A stretch of 64,000 nucleotides of DNA from an uncultured Rhodospirillales bacterium (GCA_903924855.1 CAIYCW010000017.1:1-64000); one strand, 5' to 3'; shown: positions 8,966 to 19,103, counted from the first letter of the stretch. A program made the numbers and translations. The notes: generated from the letters alone by a model not told the origin.

Positions 8966-11425
8966 ATGAAATTCACCCTCTCCTGGCTGCGCACGCATCT
9001 GGACACCGATGCCTCGCTTGAGACCATCACCGACACGCTGACGATGATCGGCCTCGAGCTCGAAGGCGTGGAAAACCCGGCGACATCACTGGCCGGCTTC
9101 CAGACCGCCTATGTGGTGGAGGCCGTGCAGCACCCCAACGCGGACCGGCTGCGTGCCTGCAAGGTCGATACCGGCACTGAGATCATCTCCGTCGTCTGCG
9201 GTGCGCCCAATGCGCGCACGGGCCTCAAGGTCGTCCTGGGCCTGCCCGGCGCCGTGGTGCCGGCCAACGGCATGCAGCTGAAGGTGGGCGAGATCCGCGG
9301 TGTGAAGTCCGAGGGCATGATGTGCTCCACCCGCGAGCTCGGCCTGGGTGACGATCACGACGGCATCATCGAATTGCCGGACACAGCACCCATCGGCGTG
9401 CCGTTCGCCGAATATGCCGGCAGGAATGATCCGGTGATCGAGATCGCGGTCACGCCGAACCGCGGCGATGCGCTGTCGGTGCGCGGCATCGCGCGCGATC
9501 TGGCGGCGGCCGGCATCGGCACGCTGAAGCCCTTCGCCCCGGCGCCGATCGAAGCCAGGTTCGCAAGCCCGCTCGGCTGGGCGATCGAGATGCCGCAGAG
9601 CTGCCCCTATGTGCTCGGCCGCGTGGTGCGCGGCGTGAAGAACGGCCCCTCGCCGGACTGGCTGCAGCAGCGCCTCACCTCCATCGGCCTGCGCCCGATC
9701 AACGCGCTGGTCGACATGACCAATTTCTTCACCATCGATCTCGGACGGCCGCTGCACGTCTTCGATGCGGACAAGGTGCAGGGCGGCACGCTCACCTTCC
9801 GCCCCGGCCAAGGTGAGACCTTCGAGGGCCTGCACGGCAAGACCATCACCGTGCGGCCGGAGGATTGCGCAATCGCCGATGCCTCGGGCGTGATCTCGCT
9901 GGCTGGCGTGGTCGGCGGCGAAAGCACCGGCTGTGACGAGAACACCACATCTGTCTTCATCGAATGCGCCTGGTTCAACCCGGTTTCGGTGGCGCTGTCC
10001 GGCAGGTTCCACGGTGTGGCGTCCGACGCCCGGGCCCGCTTCGAACGTGGCATCGATCCTGCCCTGATGCCGCAGGCGCTGGATGCCGCGACCGCCATGG
10101 TGATCGAACTCTGCGGCGGCGAGGCCTCCGACGTGGCGAGCGCCGGAGCACCCCCCGCCTGGCAGCGCAGCGCAACCCTGCGCTTCGAGCGCCTGGCCAG
10201 CTTCGGCGGGCTGGATGTGCCGGCCGATGAGGCAATCGCCTCCCTCGAACGGCTGGGCTTCACCGTCACCGCGCGGGATGACGCGAGCGTCACCGTGTCC
10301 GTCCCCCCTTGGCGCAACGACGTGGCCGGTGGCACGCCGCTGGAGCCTTTCGCGGGCCTGGCGCCGGACCGTTTGGATGCCGTCACGGCTGGTGCCGCCG
10401 CGATGGAACCTGAGGCCGATCTGGTGGAGGAGGTGTTGCGCCTGCGCGGGCTGGACGCGGTGCCCGCGGTGTCGCTGCCGGTGGACGGCGCCATTCCGGC
10501 CGCCACGCTCAACCCCTCCCAGCTGCGCCGCAGCCTGGCGCGGCGCGTGCTGGCCAGCGCCGGCATGGCCGAATGCGTCACCTTCAGCTTCATGCCGCGT
10601 GACGTCGCCGCTCTCTTCGGCGCCGCCCCCGACGCGCTGCATCTCTCCAACCCGATCGCGTCTGATCTCGATCAGATGCGCCCCACCGCCATCGCCACAT
10701 TGGCGCTCGCCGCCAGCCGCAACGTGGCGCGTGGGATCGCAAGCCTTGCCCTGTTCGAGATCGGCCCGGTGTTTCACGCAAGCCATGAGGACGGCCAGCC
10801 GATGCGCGCGGCGGGCCTGCGCGTGGGCCAGCCCGCCCGCCACTGGCAGGGTGCTGCCGCCCCGACGGCGCTCGACGCCAAGGCGGATGTGCTGGAGGTG
10901 CTGGCCGCCCTTGGCGTGCCGATGGCCGCCCTGTCCATCACCGCGGACGCGCCCGGCTTCTACCATCCCGGCCAATCGGGCCTCATCCGCCAGGGGCCCA
11001 AGACCGTGCTCGCCTCCTTCGGCGCCCTGCATCCGAAGGTTCTCGCCGCCATCGACCTGCCCGGCCCTGCCGTCGCCTTCGAGATCCATCTCGACGCCAT
11101 CCCCGAGCCCAAGCGCCGCAAGAAATCGCAGCCCGACCTGCCGGCCTTCCAGCCTTTGTCGCGGGACTTCGCCTTCGTGGTGGATGAGACGGTGGCGGCC
11201 GATGCCGTGCTGCGCGCGGCCAGCGGCGCCGAGCGCGGTCTGATCGAGCGTGTCTCGCTGTTCGATGTGTATCAGGGCGACAAGCTGGAGGCGGGCAAGA
11301 AATCCCTGGGCATCGAGGTGGTGCTGCAACCGCGCGACCATACGCTGACCGATGCCGAGATCGAGGCGGTGTCTGCCAAGATCATCGCGGCGGTGGCCAA
11401 GGCCACCGGAGCCGTCCTGCGATGA
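8966..11425 (+). CDS. pheT: Phenylalanyl-tRNA synthetase beta subunit
   Basis: The 819-residue beta subunit. It has an N-terminal EMAP/tRNA-binding domain (about residues 40-150), B3/B4 editing domain, B5, catalytic-like core, and a C-terminal anticodon-binding (FDX-ACB) domain ending RDHTLTDAEIEAVSAKI. Between the B5 strand VPPWRNDVAG and EADLVEEVLRLRGLD there is an extra block of about 25 residues (roughly 455-479, GTPLEPFAGLAPDRLD and on). Most bacterial PheT proteins lack it; from memory it is a lineage feature of Acetobacteraceae. The stop overlaps the next start by four bases. Confidence 0.97.
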   Translation: MKFTLSWLRTHLDTDASLETITDTLTMIGLELEGVENPATSLAGFQTAYVVEAVQHPNADRLRACKVDTGTEIISVVCGAPNARTGLKVVLGLPGAVVPANGMQLKVGEIRGVKSEGMMCSTRELGLGDDHDGIIELPDTAPIGVPFAEYAGRNDPVIEIAVTPNRGDALSVRGIARDLAAAGIGTLKPFAPAPIEARFASPLGWAIEMPQSCPYVLGRVVRGVKNGPSPDWLQQRLTSIGLRPINALVDMTNFFTIDLGRPLHVFDADKVQGGTLTFRPGQGETFEGLHGKTITVRPEDCAIADASGVISLAGVVGGESTGCDENTTSVFIECAWFNPVSVALSGRFHGVASDARARFERGIDPALMPQALDAATAMVIELCGGEASDVASAGAPPAWQRSATLRFERLASFGGLDVPADEAIASLERLGFTVTARDDASVTVSVPPWRNDVAGGTPLEPFAGLAPDRLDAVTAGAAAMEPEADLVEEVLRLRGLDAVPAVSLPVDGAIPAATLNPSQLRRSLARRVLASAGMAECVTFSFMPRDVAALFGAAPDALHLSNPIASDLDQMRPTAIATLALAASRNVARGIASLALFEIGPVFHASHEDGQPMRAAGLRVGQPARHWQGAAAPTALDAKADVLEVLAALGVPMAALSITADAPGFYHPGQSGLIRQGPKTVLASFGALHPKVLAAIDLPGPAVAFEIHLDAIPEPKRRKKSQPDLPAFQPLSRDFAFVVDETVAADAVLRAASGAERGLIERVSLFDVYQGDKLEAGKKSLGIEVVLQPRDHTLTDAEIEAVSAKIIAAVAKATGAVLR

Positions 11426-12039
11426 AGATCGAGACGATCGAGCAGCTCGAAGCCATCTATGGCCGCCTGGCCGATGTGGGCGAGGCGTCGACGGCCAAGG
11501 TGGTGGATCACATCATCGAGCCCTACCGCGCCTATATCGAGGCCTCGCCCTTCGTGGCGCTGGCAACCGTGGGCCCGGAAGGCCTCGATTGCAGCCCGCG
11601 CGGCGATGGGCGCGGCTTTGTGCGCATCGCGGATGCGCGCACGCTGATGCTGCCGGATCGGCGCGGCAACAACCGCGTGGATTCCCTGCGCAACATCGTG
11701 CGCGACCCGCGCGTGGCGCTGCTGTTCCTGCTGCCCGGCTCCGGCACCACCTTCCGCGTCAACGGCCGTGCGCATCTGACCACCGACGCCGCCATCCTTG
11801 AAAGCTTCGCTGTGGATGGCAAGGCGCCGCGCAGCGTGATCGTGATCGAGATCGTCGAGGCCTATTTCCAATGCGCCCGCGCCATCGTCCGCTCGGAGCT
11901 GTGGAACCCCGAGCGTTTCGTGGCCAAGGGCAGCCTGCCCACGCCGGGTCAGGTGCTGGAGATGATGAGCGATGGTCGCGTGGGTGGCCCGAAATACGAC
12001 GAGGCCTGGCCGGCGCGGGCGGCGGCCAGCCTTTGGTAA
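11422..12039 (+). CDS. PPOX-fold FMN-binding protein (MSMEG_1061/DR2398-like)
   Basis: A 205-residue pyridoxamine-5'-phosphate-oxidase-fold protein. The segments FVALATVGPEGLDCSPRGD, LPDRRGNNRVDSLRNI and VALLFLLPGSGTTFRVNGRA match the subfamily of flavin-dependent reductases/oxidases with unknown substrates, not PdxH itself. The length and the C-terminal CARAIVRSELWNPE block fit that subfamily. The ATG overlaps the pheT stop, so it is translated from the pheST message, although no functional link is known. Confidence 0.85.
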   Translation: MKIETIEQLEAIYGRLADVGEASTAKVVDHIIEPYRAYIEASPFVALATVGPEGLDCSPRGDGRGFVRIADARTLMLPDRRGNNRVDSLRNIVRDPRVALLFLLPGSGTTFRVNGRAHLTTDAAILESFAVDGKAPRSVIVIEIVEAYFQCARAIVRSELWNPERFVAKGSLPTPGQVLEMMSDGRVGGPKYDEAWPARAAASLW

Positions 12040-12267
12040 GCTTCTGTTCCATCACACCGAACGCCACCGCGCAGTGTGGCAAAACGCCGGGAGAGCATGG
12101 CACGCGCGGCCGCTGAGCGGATGATGTTTGTTGGGTTTTGTCAGCCGGAAGTGGGGATTTAAGGACGACAAAATCTGAAATAATTCCGTGCTTGTAAAAC
12201 AACCGGAAGGCTTAAGACTTGCTGTGCGGGCAGATCGTTCTGCGTTGAATCTTCCGAGGCGTCTGCC

Positions 12268-14913
12268 ATGGACCAAATCAGCACGACCTTGGACCCGATT
12301 TTGCAGCGCCAGGGCCGGGGCGAGCCGAGCGAAACGTCGTTCCTTGCGCGGCTTTTGACCATTGCCGGGACGGACCCGCATCGCATTGCGATCTGCGATC
12401 AGCAGCAGCGTCTGACCTACGGCCAGCTTGTGGACGCGATCCTGCAATTGGCCAACGCCATCGTTGCCGCGGATCTGCCGGATGGTCCGATCGGCATCCT
12501 GCTGGACGACACGCACAGCTATATCGCTGCCATGCTCGGCGTCATCGCAGCCGGCCGCCCGGTTCTGCCGCTCGATCGCGGCGCACCCGGCGCCGTCATC
12601 AACCAGCTGATCGACACCGCGCGCCTGGCCGCGATCATCGTGACCCGTCCCGACCACAACCTGCCGGCCAGCCTTCTGCAATGCGCGTTTGACGATCTGC
12701 AATCCGCCCCGCCATGCGGGGTCAGCCTTCCCATCGGCTCGATCCATGATCCGGCCTTGCTGATCTCCACCTCCGGCAGCACCGGCATTCCGAAGATCAC
12801 GGCCCACAGCCAGCATGGCCTGTTGCGGCGGATGATCGGCGAAATTTCGCCGCCCCATATCGGACCCGGCGAGCCCGCCATGGTGCTTGGCGCGCCGCAG
12901 ACCTTGGGGGCGATTCGCGCCCGGCTGGTGGTTCTGCTCTGCGGCGGCACGCTCTCCATCATCGATCTGCCGCGCGACGGGCTTGGCACATTGCTGCACC
13001 GCATCGAGCACGATCGCTGCCGCCTGCTGCGCGCCACGCCGTCGCTGATGCGATCGGTGGTCCGGCTGGATGGTGCCGCGCGTGCCCTGGCCCATCTGCG
13101 CCAGGTTCGCCTCGGTGGCGAACCGCTGCTGCAAACCGATCTGCGCGCCATCCGCGCGGTGTTGCCCGGCTCGTGCCAGGTCCACCATTCGATGGCCGCC
13201 ACCGAAACCTCGGTGGCGCGCTGGATCATCCCAGAGATCGACGACCACGATCCGGTCCGCGTTGCGGCCGGCCACATCCTGCCTGGCCTTCACGTCCAGA
13301 TCCTCGATGAACACGGCCATGACGTGACGCCAGGTGAAAGCGGCGAACTGGTCGTGGGCCTCAGCCTGTCCGCCCTGGGGGATTGGATCGATGGCAGGCT
13401 CGACCGCACACGGTTTCAGCAGGCGGGCGGCGTGCAGCTCTACCGCACCGGCGACATCGCCCGTCTCTGCCCCGATGGGGTGCTTGTCGTTCACGGCCGC
13501 AGCGACCGGATGGTCAAGATCAACGGCAACCGTGTTGAACCCGGCGCCGTCGAGGCTGTGCTGCGCAATCTGCCCTGGGTGCGGGACGCCGCCATCGTCG
13601 CCACCGGCGAGCCGGGCAGCATGACGCTGCACGGCTTTGTGGTCACCGACACCCATGCGCCGGGCGAGCCGATCAAGGCGCTGCGATCGCGCCTGCGCGC
13701 CGAACTGCCTGCCTGTATGCGGCCCTCGCGCCTGCACCTGGTCGACGCCCTGCCATTGCTGCGCACCGGCAAGCGCGATGATCGGGCGCTGGCCGCCCTG
13801 GCCCAGCAAGCGCCATCCGCTGGAGAGGCTCAAAGCGGTGACGAAGCTGCCTGCGACCTCACCGCGCTCGTTCTGGACATCTGGCGCCGCGTGTTGCCGC
13901 CAGGCGCGCTTCCCGGCACCGCCTGTTTTGACGAGGTGGGGGGCGACTCGCTGCGCTTCGCGGAACTGATCCTGCGCCTCGAACGCCGTCTCGGCCGCAA
14001 GCTGCCGATGGAGCGCTTCAGCCTTGAGATGACAGTCTCAGACATGGCGCAGGCCATCACCCGCGTGCAGACTCCGCCCCTGGATGCCGCACCTTGCCCG
14101 CGCGATATCGTCTTCCTGTTGCCCGGCGCCGGTGGGGACGAACCCGGCATGGCGTGGCTGCGCGCGGCGTGTGCCGGTGATCTGCGCTTCGTGCAGCTGG
14201 CCTATGGCGACTGGACCACATTCCAGGCCGCGGATTTCAACTTCGATGCCCTGTTCGCCAGCCTGCTCGACACAGTGCGGACGCAGGCGCCCTCCGGCCC
14301 GATCCGTCTGGCCGGCTACTCGATCGGCGGGCAGATCGGCTGGCTGCTGGCATCGAGGCTGGAGCAGATGGGCCGCGAGGTGTCAGCCCTGCTGATGCTC
14401 GACAGCCCCTCGCCGCTGTCCACCATCAATGTGCATGGCGTCGCCGAACACACGCATCGCCACCTCGGCTTGCGGGACGAATGGCAGCAACTCAGAGAGG
14501 CGCGCCAGATCGGCCGCTCCCGGGTGATGCTGGCCCGTATCGTGGCCAGGCGCCTGCTCGCCCCGCGCGGCGCAGGGCTGCTGCGCCTGCTGGCACGCCA
14601 CCATCGACTTCTGCCGATGCTGGCCGCCGCCTATCTCGGCAACGATCTGACCTCGTCCCTGCTGGCACGTCATTTCCGCGCCTGGCGACGCCGGCAGACC
14701 GATCTTCCGGTGCTGCAGGCCCGCACCGTGCTGGTCCGCGCCCGTGCCAACCCGCATCCGGACTGGGATCTCGGCTGGCAGCCGCTTTGCGCCAATCTCG
14801 AGATCCGGCTGGTGGATGGTGATCACACCACGATGCTTTCCGCCGATCGCACCGGCGACGTGTCCGGCCACATGCTTCAGGCCTTCGCCCGCCCCTCCAT
14901 GGTTGGGTGCTGA
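12268..14913 (+). CDS. Single-module NRPS-like protein (adenylation, carrier, thioesterase)
   Basis: An 881-residue protein with three domains. The adenylation domain (about 25-510) has the P-loop-like A3 motif STSGSTGIPK at 167-176, A5 ATETS near 311, RTGDIA near 393, and A10 RTGKRDD with the catalytic K502. The carrier domain (about 525-600) has S561 in GGDSLRF as phosphopantetheine site. The C-terminal thioesterase (about 615-880) has nucleophile S685 in GYSIGGQ and H853 in DGDHTTM. There is no condensation domain. It should activate an acid, load it on its own carrier and release or transfer it; the substrate cannot be read here. It stands alone with a 228-base A/T-richer upstream region. 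Confidence 0.88.
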   Translation: MDQISTTLDPILQRQGRGEPSETSFLARLLTIAGTDPHRIAICDQQQRLTYGQLVDAILQLANAIVAADLPDGPIGILLDDTHSYIAAMLGVIAAGRPVLPLDRGAPGAVINQLIDTARLAAIIVTRPDHNLPASLLQCAFDDLQSAPPCGVSLPIGSIHDPALLISTSGSTGIPKITAHSQHGLLRRMIGEISPPHIGPGEPAMVLGAPQTLGAIRARLVVLLCGGTLSIIDLPRDGLGTLLHRIEHDRCRLLRATPSLMRSVVRLDGAARALAHLRQVRLGGEPLLQTDLRAIRAVLPGSCQVHHSMAATETSVARWIIPEIDDHDPVRVAAGHILPGLHVQILDEHGHDVTPGESGELVVGLSLSALGDWIDGRLDRTRFQQAGGVQLYRTGDIARLCPDGVLVVHGRSDRMVKINGNRVEPGAVEAVLRNLPWVRDAAIVATGEPGSMTLHGFVVTDTHAPGEPIKALRSRLRAELPACMRPSRLHLVDALPLLRTGKRDDRALAALAQQAPSAGEAQSGDEAACDLTALVLDIWRRVLPPGALPGTACFDEVGGDSLRFAELILRLERRLGRKLPMERFSLEMTVSDMAQAITRVQTPPLDAAPCPRDIVFLLPGAGGDEPGMAWLRAACAGDLRFVQLAYGDWTTFQAADFNFDALFASLLDTVRTQAPSGPIRLAGYSIGGQIGWLLASRLEQMGREVSALLMLDSPSPLSTINVHGVAEHTHRHLGLRDEWQQLREARQIGRSRVMLARIVARRLLAPRGAGLLRLLARHHRLLPMLAAAYLGNDLTSSLLARHFRAWRRRQTDLPVLQARTVLVRARANPHPDWDLGWQPLCANLEIRLVDGDHTTMLSADRTGDVSGHMLQAFARPSMVGC

Positions 14914-14976
14914 CGTCGGATCGCTGGTGCTGTCCCACACACCCATACTGACAAAACGGCTGCCATCCCCTATGTC

Positions 14977-16788
14977 ATGCCCATGACGCAGACCAATCTC
15001 AGCCACATCCGAAACTTTTCCATCATCGCCCATATCGACCATGGCAAATCCACCCTGGCCGATCGGTTGATCCAGCACACCGGCGCTCTCACCGCGCGTG
15101 AGATGACCGAGCAGGTGCTCGACAACATGGACCTGGAGAAGGAGCGCGGCATCACCATCAAGGCGCAGACCGTCCGCCTGACCTACAAGGCGCAGGACGG
15201 CATCGTCTACACGCTCAACCTGATGGACACGCCAGGCCATGTGGACTTCGCCTATGAGGTCTCGCGCAGCCTTGCCGCCTGTGAGGGCTCGCTGCTGGTG
15301 GTCGATGCCTCGCAGGGCGTGGAGGCGCAGACGCTGGCCAACGTGTATCAGGCGCTGGACGCGCATCACGAGATCGTGCCGGTTCTGAACAAGATCGACC
15401 TGCCGGCCGCCGAGCCGGATCGCGTCAAGCAGCAGATCGAGGATGTTATCGGCCTCGATGCGTCGGACGCCGTGATGATCTCCGCCAAATCCGGCCTTAA
15501 CATCGAGGGCGTGCTGGAAGCCATCGTCACCCGCCTGCCGCCCCCCACCGGCGATGCCAATGCGGAGCTGAAGGCGCTGCTGGTCGATAGCTGGTACGAC
15601 CCGTATCTCGGCGTGGTCATTCTGGTGCGCATCAAGGATGGCCGGCTGAAGCGCGGCCAGAAGATCCGCATGATGTCGAAGGGCTCCACCCACACGGTGG
15701 AGCAGGTGGGCGTGTTCGCCCCCAAGATGACGCCGGTGGACGATCTGGGACCGGGCGAGATGGGCTATATCACGGCCGCCATCAAGACCGTGGCCGATTG
15801 CAACGTGGGTGACACCATCACCGATGACCGCGCCCCCGCGGCCGAGCCGCTGGCCGGGTTCAAACCCTCCATCCCGGTGGTCTGGTGCGGTCTGTTCCCG
15901 ATCGATGCCGATGATTTCGAGAAGCTGCGCGAATCCCTGGGCAAGCTGCGCCTGAACGATGCCAGCTTCCACTACGAGCCGGAATCCTCGGCAGCACTCG
16001 GCTTCGGCTATCGCTGCGGCTTCCTCGGCCTGCTGCATCTGGAGATCATCCAGGAACGCCTGTCGCGCGAGTTCGATCTCGACCTGATCGCAACCGCCCC
16101 CAGCGTGGTCTACAAGATCCGCCGCACCGACGGCACCGAGGAAGACCTGCACAACCCGGCCGACATGCCGGACCCCTCGGTGATCGACGTGATCTCCGAG
16201 CCGTGGATCAAGGCCAACATCATGGTGCCGGACGACTATCTCGGCTCCATCCTCACGCTGTGCAACGAGCGCCGTGGCCAGCAGATCGACCTCACCTATG
16301 TCGGCAACCGCGCCATGGCGGTCTATCGCATCCCGCTCAACGAGGTGGTGTTCGACTTCTATGACCGGCTGAAATCGGTCAGCCGCGGCTATGCCAGCTT
16401 CGACTACGCGATGGACGGCTATGAGGAGGGCGATCTCGTGCGCATCTCCATCCTGGTCAATTCCGACCCGGTGGACGCGCTGTCCTTCATCGCCCATCGC
16501 AGCCAGGCCGACCGGCGGGGCCGCTCGATCTGCGAGAAGCTGAAGGATCTGATCCCCAAGCAGCTGTTCAAGATCGCCATCCAGGCCGCGATCGGCGGGC
16601 GCGTCATCGCGCGTGAGACCATCGGGGCGCTGTCGAAGGACGTGACGGCCAAGTGCTATGGCGGCGATATCAGCCGCAAGCGCAAGCTGCTGGAGAAGCA
16701 GAAAGAGGGCAAGAAGCGCATGCGCCAGTTCGGCAAGGTGGAGATTCCGCAATCCGCCTTCCTGGCCGCGTTGAAGATGGACAACTGA
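14977..16788 (+). CDS. lepA: Elongation factor 4 (LepA)
   Basis: Ribosome-associated GTPase of about 600 residues. The G1 motif AHIDHGKST is at 18-26, followed by [14 protein letters not shown] and the LepA-specific C-terminal end ([19 protein letters not shown]). Its exact role is debated (translation initiation, biogenesis or back-translocation). Two start codons are possible, at 14977 and 14983; the second gives [21 protein letters not shown], closer to the usual N-terminus. The gap to the next gene is under 20 bases, suggesting co-transcription. Confidence 0.97.
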   Translation: MPMTQTNLSHIRNFSIIAHIDHGKSTLADRLIQHTGALTAREMTEQVLDNMDLEKERGITIKAQTVRLTYKAQDGIVYTLNLMDTPGHVDFAYEVSRSLAACEGSLLVVDASQGVEAQTLANVYQALDAHHEIVPVLNKIDLPAAEPDRVKQQIEDVIGLDASDAVMISAKSGLNIEGVLEAIVTRLPPPTGDANAELKALLVDSWYDPYLGVVILVRIKDGRLKRGQKIRMMSKGSTHTVEQVGVFAPKMTPVDDLGPGEMGYITAAIKTVADCNVGDTITDDRAPAAEPLAGFKPSIPVVWCGLFPIDADDFEKLRESLGKLRLNDASFHYEPESSAALGFGYRCGFLGLLHLEIIQERLSREFDLDLIATAPSVVYKIRRTDGTEEDLHNPADMPDPSVIDVISEPWIKANIMVPDDYLGSILTLCNERRGQQIDLTYVGNRAMAVYRIPLNEVVFDFYDRLKSVSRGYASFDYAMDGYEEGDLVRISILVNSDPVDALSFIAHRSQADRRGRSICEKLKDLIPKQLFKIAIQAAIGGRVIARETIGALSKDVTAKCYGGDISRKRKLLEKQKEGKKRMRQFGKVEIPQSAFLAALKMDN

Positions 16789-16807
16789 CGCTGCCGGGCT
16801 GTCCTTG

Positions 16808-18904
16808 ATGCAGCGCGTCTCGCCGGCGCAGATCGCCCAGATGCTGGCCCATGGCGTGGCGCTGCACCGCGCGGGCCGGGCGGCGCAGGCGCATGCCGCC
16901 TACAGCGAGATTCTGCGGCTGCAGCCGCGCCATGCCGAGGCGCTGCTGCGGCTGGGCTGCCTTTACTGCGAGAATGGCGAGCTCGAAAAAGGGGCGGAGC
17001 TGCTGGCCAAGGCGGCCAAGATGAACCCCGCCGCCTTCGAGGCGCATGACAGTCTTGGCAACGCGCATGACGCGATGGGCCAGCCCGCCAAGGCGGTGTT
17101 TGCCTACAACCGCGCCTTGGCGCTGAAGCCCGACGCGTTCGAAACCCTGGTCAATCGCGGCGTGGCGCTGCAATTGCTGGACCGTCACGCCGAGGCGATC
17201 GAAAGCTATGACCGCGCCATCCGGCTGCGCCCGGACAATCCGGATCCCTATCTCAACCGCGGCTCCGCCCGGATGACGCTGGGGCAGCTGGAGGCGGCGA
17301 TCGCCGATTTCGAACAGGCGATCAGCCTGACGCCGGATGAAGCGCCGCTTCATGCCAATCTCGGCCTGTGCCGCCAACGCCTGGGCCGGCTGGGCGAGGC
17401 GCTCACCGCCTATGACCGCGCCCTGGCCCTGGCGCCGCATGATGTGGCGACCCTGATCGGCCGGGCCCAGCTGCATCACAGCCGCGGCGAGCCGGAACGC
17501 GCCGCCGCCGATTACGCAAGCGCCGTCCAGATCGCCCCGGAGCGGGACTTCCTGGCCGGCGATCTGCTGTATCACCGCCTGCTCTGCGCCGACTGGCACG
17601 ATCTGGACCGCCTGCTCGGCGGCATCAGCACCGGTATCGCGCAGGGGCAGGCGCGGGCCTTCGCCTTTCCGTTGCTGGCCGTGGTGGACGACCCGGCCCT
17701 GCATCGCAGCGCCGCCGAGCTGGTCACCCAACGGCTTTACCCGCCCAGCGCCACCAGGCTGCGCCCGCCGCCGCCGCACAGGCAGGACAAGCTGCGGGTC
17801 GGCTACATCTCCGCCGATTTCCGCGACCATCCGGTGGCCGATCTGATGGTCGAGCTGTTCGAGACCCATGACCGTGACCGCTTCGACCTCACCGGCATCG
17901 GCATCGGCCTGTTGAAGCAGGATGCGATGCATCAGCGCGTGGTCGCGGCCTTCGATCGTTTCCATCATGTGGGGGCGATGGGCGAGCGTGCGGCCATCGA
18001 CCTGATCCGCGGCCTGCATCTCGATATCGCGATCGACCTTGGCGGCCACACCGAATACAGCCAGCCCGGCCTGTTCGCCGGCCGGATCGCGCCGGTGCAG
18101 GCGAGCTATATCGGCTATCTGTCCACCATGGGTGCGCCCTATATGGACCACATCATCGGCGATGCGGTGGTGCTGCCGGAGGCCGAATGGCCGCATTACA
18201 GCGAGGCCCCGGTGATCCTGCCGCAGTACCAGGCCAATCCGCGCCATCGCGACTGCGCGTCCTCCACGCCGTCACGCGCTGAGCACGGCCTGCCGGAAGA
18301 TGGCTTCGTGTTCTGCTGCTTCAACAATGTCTTCAAGCTGAACCCGGATGTGTTCGATTCCTGGGCGCGCATCCTCCATCGCGTGCCGGGTGCGGTGCTG
18401 TGGCTGTTCGTGGAAAGCGATGCCGCCGGATCACGCCTGCGGGCGGAGGCGCAGTCCCGCGGCATCGACCCAGCACGGCTGGTGTTCGCCCCGCGTGCCG
18501 CTCGGCCCGATTATGTCGCCCGCTATGCGCGGGCCGATCTGTTCCTCGACACCTGGCCCTACAATGCCGGCGCCACGGCGAGCGATGCGCTCTGGGCTGG
18601 GCTTCCGGTGCTGACCCGCCAGGGGCGCAGCTTCGTCTCGCGCATGGCCTCCAGCCTGCTGGAGGCAGTGGGCCTGCCCGAGCTGATCACCACCACAGGT
18701 GCTGACTATGAGGACCTCGCGGTCGCCCTTGCCGGTGATCCGGGCAGGCTGGCCCGGCTGCGCCGGCATCTGCTGGCGGCGCGCGACACGGCCGCGCTGT
18801 TCGACATCACAGAATTCACCCGCAGCTTCGAGCAGGCGCTGCGCGCGATGGTCGCGCACCAGGCCGGCGGCCAGGCGCCCGCGCCGATCCGTATCGGCAG
18901 ATAG
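16808..18904 (+). CDS. TPR protein with SPINDLY-type O-GlcNAc transferase domain (GT41)
   Basis: A 698-residue protein. Residues about 1-260 form tetratricopeptide repeats (spaced motifs such as PDAFETLVNRGVALQ and PDNPDPYLNRGSARM). Residues about 320-690 are a GT41 catalytic domain with LRVGYISADFRDHPVADL, GRIAPVQASYIGYLSTMGAPYMDHI, FCCFNNVFKLNPDVFDSW and DTWPYNAGATASDALWAGLPVLT. It resembles eukaryotic OGT/SPY and the bacterial homologues thought to glycosylate proteins with GlcNAc or fucose. A TTG three bases before the ATG is an alternative start. Substrate proteins are unknown. It directly follows lepA. Confidence 0.92.
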   Translation: MQRVSPAQIAQMLAHGVALHRAGRAAQAHAAYSEILRLQPRHAEALLRLGCLYCENGELEKGAELLAKAAKMNPAAFEAHDSLGNAHDAMGQPAKAVFAYNRALALKPDAFETLVNRGVALQLLDRHAEAIESYDRAIRLRPDNPDPYLNRGSARMTLGQLEAAIADFEQAISLTPDEAPLHANLGLCRQRLGRLGEALTAYDRALALAPHDVATLIGRAQLHHSRGEPERAAADYASAVQIAPERDFLAGDLLYHRLLCADWHDLDRLLGGISTGIAQGQARAFAFPLLAVVDDPALHRSAAELVTQRLYPPSATRLRPPPPHRQDKLRVGYISADFRDHPVADLMVELFETHDRDRFDLTGIGIGLLKQDAMHQRVVAAFDRFHHVGAMGERAAIDLIRGLHLDIAIDLGGHTEYSQPGLFAGRIAPVQASYIGYLSTMGAPYMDHIIGDAVVLPEAEWPHYSEAPVILPQYQANPRHRDCASSTPSRAEHGLPEDGFVFCCFNNVFKLNPDVFDSWARILHRVPGAVLWLFVESDAAGSRLRAEAQSRGIDPARLVFAPRAARPDYVARYARADLFLDTWPYNAGATASDALWAGLPVLTRQGRSFVSRMASSLLEAVGLPELITTTGADYEDLAVALAGDPGRLARLRRHLLAARDTAALFDITEFTRSFEQALRAMVAHQAGGQAPAPIRIGR

Positions 18905-18959
18905 GCTTTGGGGCTGGCCTCGATAACGGCGCTCGACGACCGGTTAGTAATTGAGATTC

Positions 18960-19103
18960 AAGCATTTATCCGATGGTTGCAGTCTCTGCTCGATTTCAAA
19001 GCTGCGTCAAGGGCGCTTTGCGCCGGCGAAGCCGGTAAACCCTTGACGCAGCTTTGAAATCGAGAACACCGCTGACATCGGATCAATGACGGGGTGAATG
19101 CTT
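18960..19103. repeat. Large nested palindrome between convergent genes
   Basis: A perfect 25-base inverted repeat (18989-19013 and 19040-19064, beginning CTCGATTTCAAAGCTGCGTC) encloses a 26-base GC-rich loop that is itself partly palindromic. Outside it lie further matching arms: ATCCGATG (18968-18975) with CATCGGAT (19076-19083), and AAGCATT (18960-18966) with AATGCTT (19097-19103). It separates the end of the GT41 gene from the end of the leftward catabolic operon. It could act as a bidirectional terminator, but there is no T tract. Confidence 0.85.

Noticed and set aside
9086-11341. Long open frame on the - strand opposite pheT (about 750 codons)
   Set aside because: Same reason: pheT is certain, and the opposite frame shows repetitive His/Gln/Arg/Gly composition typical of shadows. 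Similar shadows at 2160-4529, 14383-16752, 45191-46867 and 62009-63595 were also discarded.
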